Source: Sphingosinicella ginsenosidimutans
GTDB lineage: Bacteria; Pseudomonadota; Alphaproteobacteria; Sphingomonadales; Sphingomonadaceae
Assembly (NCBI RefSeq): GCF_007995055.1
Contig: NZ_VOQQ01000001.1
Span: 744,001 to 808,000 of the forward strand
Reading direction: 5' to 3'
Length of the DNA: 64,000 nucleotides
Below the pieces are notes generated by a model, which was not told the origin of the DNA, did not search any database, and was given only the letters and a program-made list of their open reading frames with translations. A program made the position numbers and the translations under genes. Shown here piece after piece: positions 1-7,889 of this stretch (positions are counted from its first letter, which is position 1; each line of letters begins with the position of its first letter).

Positions 1-1
1 C

Positions 2-40
2 GCCGAAACCAAGAAGATGCTCGCCGAACGCGCCGTCTGA
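2..40 (+). CDS. sdhB: C-terminal end of probable succinate dehydrogenase iron-sulfur subunit (partial)
   Basis: Only the last 12 codons and the TGA stop are in the window. They read AETKKMLAERAV, which resembles the SdhB C-terminus (E. coli SdhB ends with AIGHIKSMLLQRNA, the helix after the last iron-sulfur ligand region). SdhB would carry electrons from the flavoprotein SdhA to the membrane anchor SdhCD. The assignment rests on this short match and on the next gene being zapE, a common neighbour of sdhB in sphingomonads. The anchor genes sdhC and sdhD are not adjacent; they lie near 34.5 kb on the other strand. Identity is an inference from very little sequence. Confidence 0.55.
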   Translation, partial: AETKKMLAERAV

Positions 41-43
41 CCT

Positions 44-67
44 GCCCGCTCCCTTGAACGGGCCTTT
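44..67 (+). terminator. Possible weak terminator after sdhB
   Basis: A short inverted repeat (GCCCG at 44-48, CGGGC at 59-63) is followed by CTTT. The stem is short and the T-run minimal, so this may not terminate efficiently before zapE. Confidence 0.3.
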
Positions 68-83
68 GCGTTAGGGATGCCGG

Positions 84-1217
84 ATGGCGGAGAGGGGCGG
101 CAGCACGGAACTCGAGCAGCGCTACCAGGCCCTCGTCGACGCCGGCGAGCTTCGGCCCGATCCCGATCAGGCCCGCGCCGTCGCGGTGCTGGCGACGCTG
201 GCGGAGAAGCTTGAGCAGCAGCCGCGTCGCGGCAGCCTGATCTGGCGGCTGGCGGGGCGGTTCGAGCGGCCGCCGGGCGGCGTCTACATGTGGGGTGGGG
301 TCGGGCGCGGCAAATCCATGCTGATGGACCTCGCCTACGAGACGATCCATTACGCGCCCAAGCGCCGCGTCCATTTCAGCGAGTTCATGCTGGAGGTCCA
401 CGACCGGCTTCGCGCGATCCGCGGCCGGCATGAGGGCGATCCGATCCCGCCGCTCGCCAGGGACATCGCGGCCGAGGCGAAACTGCTCTGCTTCGACGAG
501 ATGATCGTCAACAACAGCGCCGACGCGATGATCCTCTCGCGCCTGTTCACGCACCTCCTCGATGCGAGCGTCACCGTCGTCACGACATCGAACCGGCCGC
601 CGACCGATCTCTACAAGGACGGGCTCAATCGCGAGCTCTTCCTCCCCTTCATCGCGCTGATCGAGCGCGCGCTGGACGTGGTGCCGTTGAATGGCCCGAC
701 CGACTATCGGCTCGACCGGCTCGGCGGCATCCCCACCTGGTACGTGCCGAACGGGCCGGTGGCGACGAAGGCGCTTTCCGACGCCTTCTTTCGCCTCACC
801 GACTATCCGGTCGAGGATCGCGCAAGGGTGCCGAGCGAGGAGCTGGCGGTGCCCGGCGGGCGCACGCTCCACGTCCCCAAGAGCCTGAAGGGCGTCGCCG
901 TCTTCTCGTTCAGGCGGCTATGCGGCGAGGCGCGCGGATCGGCGGATTATCTGGCGGTCGCGCGCCATTTCCACACGGTCATCATCGTCGGCATCCCGAA
1001 GCTCGGGCCGGAAAACCGCAACGAGGCGGCGCGCTTCGTGAGCCTGATCGACGCGCTTTACGAGCATAAGGTGAAGCTGCTCGCCGCCGCCGATGCCGCG
1101 CCGGAGCAGCTCTACACGGCCGGCGACGGCGCCTTCGAGTTCGAACGCACCGCCTCGCGCCTGATGGAGATGCAGAGCGAGGCCTATCTCGCCGCCGGCC
1201 ACGGCGCGGAGGCCTGA
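84..1217 (+). CDS. zapE: AFG1-family P-loop ATPase, cell division protein ZapE
   Basis: Predicted 377-residue cytoplasmic ATPase of the AFG1/ZapE family. In E. coli ZapE acts at the Z-ring during late division; mitochondrial AFG1 relatives help quality control of respiratory complexes. A Walker A motif (GGVGRGKS) is near residues 72-79 and a Walker B (LLCFDEM) near residues 135-141, followed by the family-typical segment rich in Asn and Ala. The length fits the family (about 350-390). The start ATG at 84 follows AGGGATGCCGG. It lies 43 bp after the probable sdhB end and may be cotranscribed with it. Family assignment is firm; the division role is from homologues. Confidence 0.93.
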   Translation: MAERGGSTELEQRYQALVDAGELRPDPDQARAVAVLATLAEKLEQQPRRGSLIWRLAGRFERPPGGVYMWGGVGRGKSMLMDLAYETIHYAPKRRVHFSEFMLEVHDRLRAIRGRHEGDPIPPLARDIAAEAKLLCFDEMIVNNSADAMILSRLFTHLLDASVTVVTTSNRPPTDLYKDGLNRELFLPFIALIERALDVVPLNGPTDYRLDRLGGIPTWYVPNGPVATKALSDAFFRLTDYPVEDRARVPSEELAVPGGRTLHVPKSLKGVAVFSFRRLCGEARGSADYLAVARHFHTVIIVGIPKLGPENRNEAARFVSLIDALYEHKVKLLAAADAAPEQLYTAGDGAFEFERTASRLMEMQSEAYLAAGHGAEA

Positions 1218-2009
1218 TCAGCCCCGGCGGGCGCGAAGGATCGCCTCGACCTCGGCATGGTCGCTGACCTTGTCGACGTCGATCCCGGCCTCTGCATCGG
1301 GAAGCTCGACGAGCCGCACCGTCACGCCGATCCGGCGGCCGACCCGGTCGAGCGCCTGCTGGAGAGGGATGGTGCGGGTCGCGACGCGCAGCGCGAGACC
1401 CAGCCCGAAATGGCGCAGGAGCTTCAGCGGATGCTTCCGGTCCGCCTCGATCCGCCGGTAGAGATCGAGCGCCGCCAGCGACCGCTCCCCGGTGAGCGCG
1501 AACAGGTTGGCGCCGGTATAGGCCGCGCCCTTGAACTCCTGCCACGTCCGCCGGTTCTCGGGATAGGCGGCCAGCATCACCCTCCGCTCGACCGCGCCGA
1601 AGGCGACGTCGGCGCCGGCGCTGCCGCGCAGGAAGGCTTCGACCATCGGGACGGTGAGCAGCGGATGATCCGCGGTCGTCACAAGGATCGGGAAGGGCGC
1701 GGCGTCACTGCCTGCGACGGCATCGATCGCGTCGGCGAGCCCGCCCGCGCTCGCATGGGCCGAAACGCGCGGATCGGCGGCCATCCAGGCGAGCTCGCCG
1801 GCCATCAGCCGGTCCGGCTGCTGCGCCAGGATCAGCACGCGATCGGCGGACGGGCAATCGAGGAGGGTGCGAACGACCCGCCCGATCATCGGGACGCCAA
1901 GGACCGGCAGCAGCGCCTTGGCCGGCACGCCGAAATGCGCCGCCAGCGGATCGCCGCCCGGCCGCTCGCCGGCCATGACGATCGCCGTCCATGATTGAGT
2001 GTCCGTCAC
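1218..2009 (-). CDS. NTP-transferase family protein (MobA-like nucleotidyltransferase fold)
   Basis: The 263-residue product starts at a GTG (2007-2009), giving VTDTQSWTAIVMAGERPGG, in which the first beta strand and nucleotide-binding loop (TAIVMAGERPGG) are complete; the first ATG downstream would cut the strand. It continues with AKALLPVLGVPMIGRVV and a metal-site-like TTADHPLLT, as in the GT-A nucleotidyltransferase superfamily. Substrate is unknown. Its stop codon directly abuts the zapE stop (convergent). It is divergent, with a 91-bp gap, from a second nucleotidyltransferase at 2101, and the two probably share a promoter region. Its place next to a CDP-alcohol transferase suggests a role in activating or recognising a phospho-alcohol, but this is inference. 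Confidence 0.75.
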   Translation of the reverse strand: MTDTQSWTAIVMAGERPGGDPLAAHFGVPAKALLPVLGVPMIGRVVRTLLDCPSADRVLILAQQPDRLMAGELAWMAADPRVSAHASAGGLADAIDAVAGSDAAPFPILVTTADHPLLTVPMVEAFLRGSAGADVAFGAVERRVMLAAYPENRRTWQEFKGAAYTGANLFALTGERSLAALDLYRRIEADRKHPLKLLRHFGLGLALRVATRTIPLQQALDRVGRRIGVTVRLVELPDAEAGIDVDKVSDHAEVEAILRARRG

Positions 2010-2100
2010 ACGCCGCGATCCGCCCGGGTCATCATTTCGCCACGCCGCCCTTGCACCGGCGCAGCCGCGCGGGCAAGCCGCGCGGATCGAGGAGACGAGC

Positions 2101-2886
2101 ATGATCGAGGGGCGGGCCATCCGTCGCGCCGTGATCCTGAGCGCCGGCAAGGGCTCCCGCCTCTTGCCGCTCACCGAGGACCGGCCGAAATGCCTCATCG
2201 ACTTTTCGGGGCGCACCCTTCTGGAATGGCAGCTCGACGCGCTCGAAGCGGCGGGCGTGGCCCGGGTCGATATCGTCACCGGCTTCAAGCCGGACATGGT
2301 CGATGAGGTGATCGCGGGGCGATCCGGGGTCTCCACGATCTTCAACCCCTTCTATCACGTCGCCGACAATCTGGGTTCGGTCTGGATGGCGCGCCGGAGC
2401 TTCGACGAGGACCTTCTGCTGCTCAACGGCGACACGCTGGTGCCGCCCGATCTCGTCGCGCGCGTCATCGCCGCGCCGGCCGCGCCGATCCGCGTCACGA
2501 TCGACGAGAAGGAGGATTATGACGACGACGACATGAAGGTCCTGCGCGACGGCGACCGGCTGGTCCGGATCGGCAAGAAGCTCCCCACGGGCGGCTACAA
2601 CGCCGAATCGATCGGCGTGCTTCGCTTCCAGGGCGAGGGGCGCCGCGCCTTCATCGATGCGGTGGAGGCGATCATGCGGACCCCGGCCGGAACCGCGGAT
2701 TTCTACCTGCGCGTGATCGACCTGCTGGCGGATACGGGGATCGTCCACACGACGTCGATCCGTGGAATTGCGTGGCAGGAGGTGGATTTTCCGCCCGATG
2801 TCGAGGCGGCGCGCGCGCTCACCGCGGGCTGGGCGAGGGATCTAGCGCCCGGCGGCGGGCCATTTCGCGCGCAGCCACGCGCCTAG
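2101..2886 (+). CDS. Phosphocholine/sugar-phosphate cytidylyltransferase-like nucleotidyltransferase
   Basis: 261 residues. The N-terminus carries the pyrophosphorylase signature AVILSAGKGSRLLPLTEDRP (residues 9-28) with the following KCL lysine, then LLLLNGDTLV for metal binding, and NPFYHVADNLGSVW, which resembles LicC-type phosphocholine cytidylyltransferases. It would condense CTP (or another NTP) with a phosphorylated alcohol to give a CDP-activated head group and PPi. ATG 2101 is preceded by GGAG at 2091-2094. The last 45 bp overlap the 3' end of the HIT gene on the other strand. Located beside a CDP-alcohol phosphatidyltransferase, it is the likely source of that enzyme's activated substrate. 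The exact alcohol (choline, inositol, glycerol or other) cannot be read from the sequence. Confidence 0.82.
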   Translation: MIEGRAIRRAVILSAGKGSRLLPLTEDRPKCLIDFSGRTLLEWQLDALEAAGVARVDIVTGFKPDMVDEVIAGRSGVSTIFNPFYHVADNLGSVWMARRSFDEDLLLLNGDTLVPPDLVARVIAAPAAPIRVTIDEKEDYDDDDMKVLRDGDRLVRIGKKLPTGGYNAESIGVLRFQGEGRRAFIDAVEAIMRTPAGTADFYLRVIDLLADTGIVHTTSIRGIAWQEVDFPPDVEAARALTAGWARDLAPGGGPFRAQPRA

Positions 2887-3282
2887 CTGCGCGATCTGGC
2901 CGGGCGACAGCGTCGCCGCCGCACCGAGCTGCGGCGCCTTCGGCCACCCGGCGTCGGCGATGGTCAGCGCGCCGACGGTCCTTCCCCCCTCGTAGCGCGG
3001 CAGGACGTGCCAGTGGACGTGGGGATCGACCATCATCAGCATCAGATAGTTGATCTTCGCATAGTCGACGGCGTCCTTCAGCGCCGTCTCGATATCGCCG
3101 ACGACCCGCTTCAGTTCGGCGAACGCCTCGGGGGCGAGGGCGGCCAAAGCGGTCGCTTCCCCGGTCGCTGCGAGGACGAGCGAGCCGAGCGTCGGCTGAT
3201 CGGGCCGCAGCAGCACGACCCAATGGTCATAGGCCGCGATCAGCGTGTCCGGATAGCCGAAGCGGCGGATCGTCGCGTTCAT
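2842..3282 (-). CDS. HIT-family nucleotide hydrolase/transferase
   Basis: 146 residues with the histidine triad HVHWHVLPR near residues 93-101, the defining HxHxH catalytic motif of HIT enzymes, which cleave or transfer nucleoside monophosphates. An upstream DHWVVLLRPDQPTLGSLVL segment matches the usual N-terminal strand of the family. The start ATG overlaps the stop of the CDP-alcohol transferase gene (ATGA, 3279-3282), so it is translationally coupled and last in a minus-strand operon. Its role may be hydrolysis of nucleotide by-products or of an activated NMP intermediate of the pathway; that is inference from context. Confidence 0.88.
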   Translation of the reverse strand: MNATIRRFGYPDTLIAAYDHWVVLLRPDQPTLGSLVLAATGEATALAALAPEAFAELKRVVGDIETALKDAVDYAKINYLMLMMVDPHVHWHVLPRYEGGRTVGALTIADAGWPKAPQLGAAATLSPGQIAQLGAWLRAKWPAAGR

Positions 3283-4355
3283 TCGAGCCAGCTCCTGACG
3301 GCGCCGCCACGCCAGCGCAGCGCATAGGCCTGGGCGAGTCGGACGAGATGAAAAAGGCAGGACAGGACCGTCCAGACGGCGACCGCGACAAGGCCGATAT
3401 CGGGGCGCATGGCGAGCGTCGCCACGAACAGGATCACCATGTTCGGATTGCGCCGCGCGGTGATCAGCCGGAAATCCGAATCCACCTTGCGCCAGACGTG
3501 AATGTGCATCCCGAACGAGGCGATGAACGCGCCCTCGATCAGCCGCTGGACGATATAGCCCGCCGCGAGCGCGATCATCACCGTCCAGAAGGTCGGCGGA
3601 TCGAGCGGGCGGCCGTAGGACTCCAGCCCGACGCCCCAGGCGTACCACCAGACCAGCGGGTGGACGAGATCGATGCCGTGATCGAACGCCTCGCCCCATT
3701 TCGACGAGGTGATCGTGCAGCGGGCGAGCTTTCCGTCCACCGTGTCGAGCACCATGAAGACGAGCCCGCTCGCCATCCCGGCCCAATAATGGCCGAACCA
3801 GAAGCAGGCGGTCGCGACCGCGCACAGGACCGCGCCGATGCTCGTCACCATGTTCGGCGACAGGCCGATCCGCGCCGCCAGCCGGGTCAGGTGAAAGGCC
3901 CATCGCGGCCACAGATATTTGGTCAGGAGATCGGTAACGCCCTTGTACGAGGCGCGATAGCTGATCTCCTCGAGCCCGGCGACGCTGTCCGGCGTCAGCC
4001 GTTCCATGAACGGCTGCTCGCGCTTGCGAAGCTCGTCGTTGACGATGTCGCCGAACGTCTCCTGCGCGATGATCTCGGCATCGGCGGGGAGCGCGCCTTT
4101 CCCCTCCATCGCCGCGCGCGCATCGACGCCGTTGGCAAGCACGCTCACCCCGTCCTTCGTCACCACCGCCCCCGGCCGCGCCGCGATCAGCCGGAGCCAC
4201 GCGGGATCGAAGGCGTAGGCGAGATTGACCTGGATCTCGCCCCCTTCGCCGAGGCGCGCGCCCATCCTTGCGGCGATCCGCTCCAGCCGGCGGCGCGCGG
4301 TCAGGCCCCACATGCGCGTTGGATTGTCGCCGATCGGGGTCACGACGAGGCTCAT
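3279..4355 (-). CDS. CDP-alcohol phosphatidyltransferase with extra N-terminal domain
   Basis: 358 residues. The C-terminal two thirds are a multi-helix membrane domain with the complete CDP-alcohol phosphotransferase signature: DTVDGKLAR, eight residues, then GEAFDHGID (pattern DGxxAR-x8-GxxxDxxxD), binding divalent metal and the CDP group. It should transfer a phospho-alcohol from a CDP donor to an acceptor at the inner membrane. The first ~130 residues are soluble and not part of the ordinary ~200-residue family; they begin MSLVVTPIGDNPTRMWGL and contain VTKDGVSVLANGVDARAAME. This could be a degenerate nucleotidyltransferase-like domain, as in the bifunctional inositol-phosphate cytidylyltransferase/DIPP synthase proteins. 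It overlaps both neighbours by ATGA, so it sits in a tight operon with the GMC oxidoreductase and HIT genes. Confidence 0.88.
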   Translation of the reverse strand: MSLVVTPIGDNPTRMWGLTARRRLERIAARMGARLGEGGEIQVNLAYAFDPAWLRLIAARPGAVVTKDGVSVLANGVDARAAMEGKGALPADAEIIAQETFGDIVNDELRKREQPFMERLTPDSVAGLEEISYRASYKGVTDLLTKYLWPRWAFHLTRLAARIGLSPNMVTSIGAVLCAVATACFWFGHYWAGMASGLVFMVLDTVDGKLARCTITSSKWGEAFDHGIDLVHPLVWWYAWGVGLESYGRPLDPPTFWTVMIALAAGYIVQRLIEGAFIASFGMHIHVWRKVDSDFRLITARRNPNMVILFVATLAMRPDIGLVAVAVWTVLSCLFHLVRLAQAYALRWRGGAVRSWLE

Positions 4356-5935
4356 GCCAGCGCTCCCGCGATATCGTCCCCGGTCCTCAGCGCGAGCGCG
4401 GCGATGGTGAGGGTGGGATTGGCCCAGCCGCTGGTCGGGAACAGCGACGATCCAGCGACATAGAGATTGGGCAGGCCGTGGACCCGGCCGCGGCCGTCGG
4501 TCACGCCCTCGCGCGCGCTGTCCGCCATGCGCGTCGTCCCCATATGATGATAGCCGCCGATGGGATGGGCGGAGATCAGCGGATCGGTCCGCCAGCCGCC
4601 GGACGGATCGGCCAGCCATTCGGCCGGTTCGACCCTGCCGAGCCCGAGCCGCTGAAGCTCCTCGCCGAGCGTCCGCGCGAGCACGTCGACGCTGTGCACA
4701 TCGAGCGCGTTCAACCGCCAGTCGAGCCTGACCCGGGGCACGCCGAGCGCGTCGCGATCGTCCGAGAGGGTGAGGCGGCTGTCCGGCGAGGGCGCCTGTT
4801 CGGCGCGAACGAGCAGCGCGACCTCCAGCTGCCCCGCCTTGGTCAGCAGCCAGGGCCGGAGCGGATCGATCCGGCGCTGCGCCCAGCCGGCGAGGCGCTT
4901 GGTCGTGATCCACAGACGCCGGCCGCTCTTCGTCGGCGCCATGTCATGCTTCAGCTTCGAATAGGCCCTCATGCCCCAGAACTGGCTCGATCGCGCCGGT
5001 TGCCGCGCGACGATGGTGAGCGAGGTGTTGAGGATGCCGCGCTCGGCCTGGAGCGCGGGCGCCGGTGCGATCAGCGCGGCGAGATCCTGCCCCTTCACCC
5101 GGTGACGGCGCGCGAACGCCTTCAGCAGCGTCCATGGCGCCCCGCCGATGATCCGGCCGCCACGGGCATGGGGATGCTCCATGAAGAAGCGGCCGACCAG
5201 GTCATGCTCATTGCCCAGCCCGGAGGCGAGCAGCAGCCGCGGATTTTCGATTCCCCCGGCGGCGAGGACGAAGATTGTCGCGGCGACGGCGAGCCGCCGC
5301 CCGTTGAGCGCCTTCGCCTCGACCCCGACGACGCCGCGGCCCGACGGCGCCGCGACGATCCGGGTCACGCTCGCATGAAGGACGATCTCGCAACGCGGAT
5401 GGCGGACCAGATCCTCGCAATTGCCGCGCGAGAAGCGGTCGAAGCGCATGTCGAACGTCCAGACCGGCGTCGCCAGCCTGTCCGCGTCGAAGGCGGGAAT
5501 CGGAACGCCGGCGCGGCGCAACGTATCGGCGTTCTCCGTCTCGGCCCCGAGCCCGAACAGCGGCCGCGCCTCGCGATAATAGCGAGCGAGCTCCTCATAG
5601 CCGATCGGCCAGCCCGAATGCGGCACCCACGGCCGCCGCTCCAGATCGATCGGATCGAGCATCGCGCAGCGGCCGCCCCAGATCGCCGTGGTCCCGCCGA
5701 AGAACCGAAGGCGCGCATGATCGAGCGGATAATAATCCTCGCCGACATTCTCGCCGGCATTGAGATCGGCGACATCGGCTTCGTAATCGAGCCCGCCGCT
5801 TTCCAGCAGGATCACCGAATGGCCGCTGGCGAGCAGCCGGCGCGCGACGATCTGCCCAGCGGCGCCTGCGCCGATCACGCAGACCTGGGCATCGCGCGAA
5901 AGATCGTCCGCCGCGGTGGAAAGATCGATCAGCAT
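4352..5935 (-). CDS. GMC-family FAD-dependent oxidoreductase
   Basis: 527 residues. The N-terminus has the FAD-binding dinucleotide fold VCVIGAGAAGQIVARRL with the acidic strand end ILLESGG; GGTTAIWGG and FVLAAGGIENPRLLLASGL are family-typical internal motifs, and the C-terminus has GGYHHMGTTRM and NLYVAGSSLFPTSGWANPTLT, which form the flavin and active-site His region. GMC enzymes oxidise alcohols. There is no signal peptide, so it is probably cytoplasmic. It precedes the CDP-alcohol transferase by a 4-bp overlap and follows the PAP2 gene by 42 bp. The operon position suggests it modifies the alcohol or lipid product of the pathway, but the substrate is unknown. Confidence 0.9.
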   Translation of the reverse strand: MLIDLSTAADDLSRDAQVCVIGAGAAGQIVARRLLASGHSVILLESGGLDYEADVADLNAGENVGEDYYPLDHARLRFFGGTTAIWGGRCAMLDPIDLERRPWVPHSGWPIGYEELARYYREARPLFGLGAETENADTLRRAGVPIPAFDADRLATPVWTFDMRFDRFSRGNCEDLVRHPRCEIVLHASVTRIVAAPSGRGVVGVEAKALNGRRLAVAATIFVLAAGGIENPRLLLASGLGNEHDLVGRFFMEHPHARGGRIIGGAPWTLLKAFARRHRVKGQDLAALIAPAPALQAERGILNTSLTIVARQPARSSQFWGMRAYSKLKHDMAPTKSGRRLWITTKRLAGWAQRRIDPLRPWLLTKAGQLEVALLVRAEQAPSPDSRLTLSDDRDALGVPRVRLDWRLNALDVHSVDVLARTLGEELQRLGLGRVEPAEWLADPSGGWRTDPLISAHPIGGYHHMGTTRMADSAREGVTDGRGRVHGLPNLYVAGSSLFPTSGWANPTLTIAALALRTGDDIAGALA

Positions 5936-5977
5936 TGCCGGACGATGTCGGCCAGGCGCGCGCCCATCGCAACCGCC

Positions 5978-6613
5978 TCAATCGAAAAAATGATCGAAGA
6001 CGAGCAGGACGCCCGCCGACCAGGCGCCGCCCGCGAGCCAGCCGGCAAGGATGTCGCTCGGCCAGTGGACCCTCAGATAGACCCGCGCCGATCCGATCGC
6101 GATGCTGACCAGCACAGCGACGATCAGCATGAAATTCTGCATCGCCAGCGTGTCGTCGGGCGTCAGCAGCACCGCGGCGGCGACGAGCATCACGGTGGAC
6201 ATCAACGTGTGGCCGCTTGGAAAGCTGGTCGTGTAGGTCGCGACGCCCCGGTCGCGAGCGGGCGGCCGCTGGCGCTGGATCATCTTCTTGAGGAGGACGA
6301 CGAGCAGCCGCGCGCCGAGCACCATGCCGAGGAACCGCACCGCGGTCGCCGGATCGTCCTCGACGAACAGGCCGGAGGCGACGACGATGACGAACGCGCC
6401 GTGCACCGTATCGCCGCCCATCGCCGAAAGATCGCGCATCGCCGAGTCGATCCGCGGCGGACGGCCCTCATGCCCGTTGGTCAACGGCATCCGGGCGATC
6501 ACCGCCCGATCGAGGCGATCGGACCAGCCCCGCGCCACCGCCAGCGTGACGGCTGCGAACGCGGCGAGCAGCGCGCCGAACGCCCAGCCGAGCGTATGGG
6601 CGTTCAGATCCAC
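5978..6613 (-). CDS. PAP2-family membrane phosphatase
   Basis: 211 residues with several hydrophobic helices. All three catalytic motifs of the lipid phosphate phosphatase family are present: KKMIQRQRP (Kx6RP), SFPSGHT (PSGH) and ARVYLRVHWPSD (Rx5HxxxD). It should remove phosphate from a lipid phosphate or polyprenyl phosphate on the outer face of the inner membrane. It is the first gene of the minus-strand group leading into the GMC oxidoreductase, CDP-alcohol transferase and HIT genes. In a CDP-alcohol pathway such an enzyme could dephosphorylate the phospholipid product, as PgpB does for phosphatidylglycerophosphate. That role is an inference. A second PAP2 gene is at 25.0 kb. Confidence 0.9.
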   Translation of the reverse strand: MDLNAHTLGWAFGALLAAFAAVTLAVARGWSDRLDRAVIARMPLTNGHEGRPPRIDSAMRDLSAMGGDTVHGAFVIVVASGLFVEDDPATAVRFLGMVLGARLLVVLLKKMIQRQRPPARDRGVATYTTSFPSGHTLMSTVMLVAAAVLLTPDDTLAMQNFMLIVAVLVSIAIGSARVYLRVHWPSDILAGWLAGGAWSAGVLLVFDHFFD

Positions 6614-6773
6614 GCGACGGCCCGCCCTTGCCAGGCCGCCCGCGCCACGGCGCGATCCATCAGGCTTCCCCCTCGAAGCTTCATGCCGCCACTACCGTGC
6701 TATTCATGGCCTATTCAATGCTTTCTGCTATTTCGCTTGCGAACGTGAGAGATTTTGCAGAGTTCATAAAGTG

Positions 6774-7073
6774 ATGCGTTTCATTTTGCCGCTGGCCGCG
6801 ATGGCCCTGCTCGTGTCCGCGCTTCCCGCAGAGGGGCAGCGCCGCGCCCGCCTGCCGGTGACTCGCGGCGAGCAGGCGGAGGCCTATCGCCAGACCCAGC
6901 AGGGCGAAATCCTGCCGCTGCCCGAGATCAGGGCGCGCGTCAGGCTCCCCGGCGCGGAGTTCATCGGGGCCGATTTCGACGGGCGGGTCTATCGACTGAA
7001 ATTCATGCGCGGCTCGGAGGTCATCTGGATCGACGTCGACGCGCGCACCGGCCAGGTGCTCGGGCGCCAATAG
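6774..7073 (+). CDS. PepSY-domain secreted protein
   Basis: 99 residues. The first ~25 form a signal peptide (MRFILPLAAMALLVSALPAEG). The remainder has the PepSY pattern: an N-terminal helix with EILPLPEIRARV, a strand GAEFIGADFDGRVYRLKF, and the closing WIDVDARTGQVLGRQ. PepSY proteins often sit beside two-component systems or proteases and may act as inhibitors or sensors in the periplasm. The gene is about 100 bp upstream of an OmpR-type regulator and histidine kinase, and PepSY genes preceding PhoPQ-like pairs are common in proteobacteria. ATG 6774 immediately follows a GTG; no strong ribosome-binding site is visible. Confidence 0.8.
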   Translation: MRFILPLAAMALLVSALPAEGQRRARLPVTRGEQAEAYRQTQQGEILPLPEIRARVRLPGAEFIGADFDGRVYRLKFMRGSEVIWIDVDARTGQVLGRQ

Positions 7074-7176
7074 GCGACGTGGCCTTGGCGCGCCGCCGTT
7101 GCTATTCCCATATCCGCGTGACATTTGACGAGACGGATGCCGCCGCGCGGCCGCCGCGAAACGAAGGGACAAGACC

Positions 7177-7842
7177 ATGCGGGTGCTGATCGTCGAGGAC
7201 GAGCCGAATCTCGGCCGGCAGCTCAGGGCCACTCTCGAGGGCGCGGGCTATGCGATCGATCTCGCCACCGATGGCGAGGACGGCCATTATCTCGGCTCCA
7301 CCGAGACCTATGACGCGATCATCCTCGATCTCGGCCTGCCCGAGGTGGACGGGCTGACCGTGCTCGATCGCTGGCGCAAGGAGGGGATCAAGGTTCCCGT
7401 CCTGGTCCTCACCGCGCGCGACAGCTGGTCGGACAAGGTGGCCGGGCTCGATGCGGGCGCCGACGATTATCTCGCCAAGCCATTCCAGACGGAGGAGCTG
7501 ATCGCGCGGCTGCGCGCGCTCATCCGCCGCGCCTCCGGCAATGCGTCGAGCGAGCTGACCGCCGGCGACGTGAGGCTCGACACCCGATCGGGAAAGGTGA
7601 CGCTCGACGGCGAGCCGGTGAAGCTCACCGCGCAGGAATATAAGCTGCTCTCCTATCTCATGCACCACAAGGGCAAGGTGGTGAGCCGCACCGAGCTGAT
7701 CGAACATATTTACGACCAGGATTTCGACCGCGATTCGAACACGATCGAGGTGTTCGTGACTCGCATCCGCAAGAAGCTCGGCCCTGACGTGATCACCACG
7801 ATCCGCGGCCTCGGCTACAGCCTCGAAGAGCCGCGCGCCTGA
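7177..7842 (+). CDS. OmpR/PhoP-family response regulator
   Basis: 221 residues. The N-terminal receiver domain begins MRVLIVEDEPNLGRQL, with the phospho-acceptor Asp at residue 51 (ILDLGLP) and the conserved Lys at residue 101 (YLAKPF). The C-terminal winged-helix DNA-binding domain includes LTAQEYKLLSYLMHHKGKVV and ends with NTIEVFVTRIRKKLG and TIRGLGYSL, typical of OmpR/PhoB. It is the probable partner of the histidine kinase directly downstream. Regulatory targets cannot be read here; the PepSY gene upstream is a likely member of the same regulon. An AAGGGACAAGACC sequence precedes the ATG. Confidence 0.95.
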   Translation: MRVLIVEDEPNLGRQLRATLEGAGYAIDLATDGEDGHYLGSTETYDAIILDLGLPEVDGLTVLDRWRKEGIKVPVLVLTARDSWSDKVAGLDAGADDYLAKPFQTEELIARLRALIRRASGNASSELTAGDVRLDTRSGKVTLDGEPVKLTAQEYKLLSYLMHHKGKVVSRTELIEHIYDQDFDRDSNTIEVFVTRIRKKLGPDVITTIRGLGYSLEEPRA

Positions 7843-7889
7843 GCGATCCCGCGCCCCTCCCGGGGGCCGCCCCGCCGCGCCGCGCCCGC

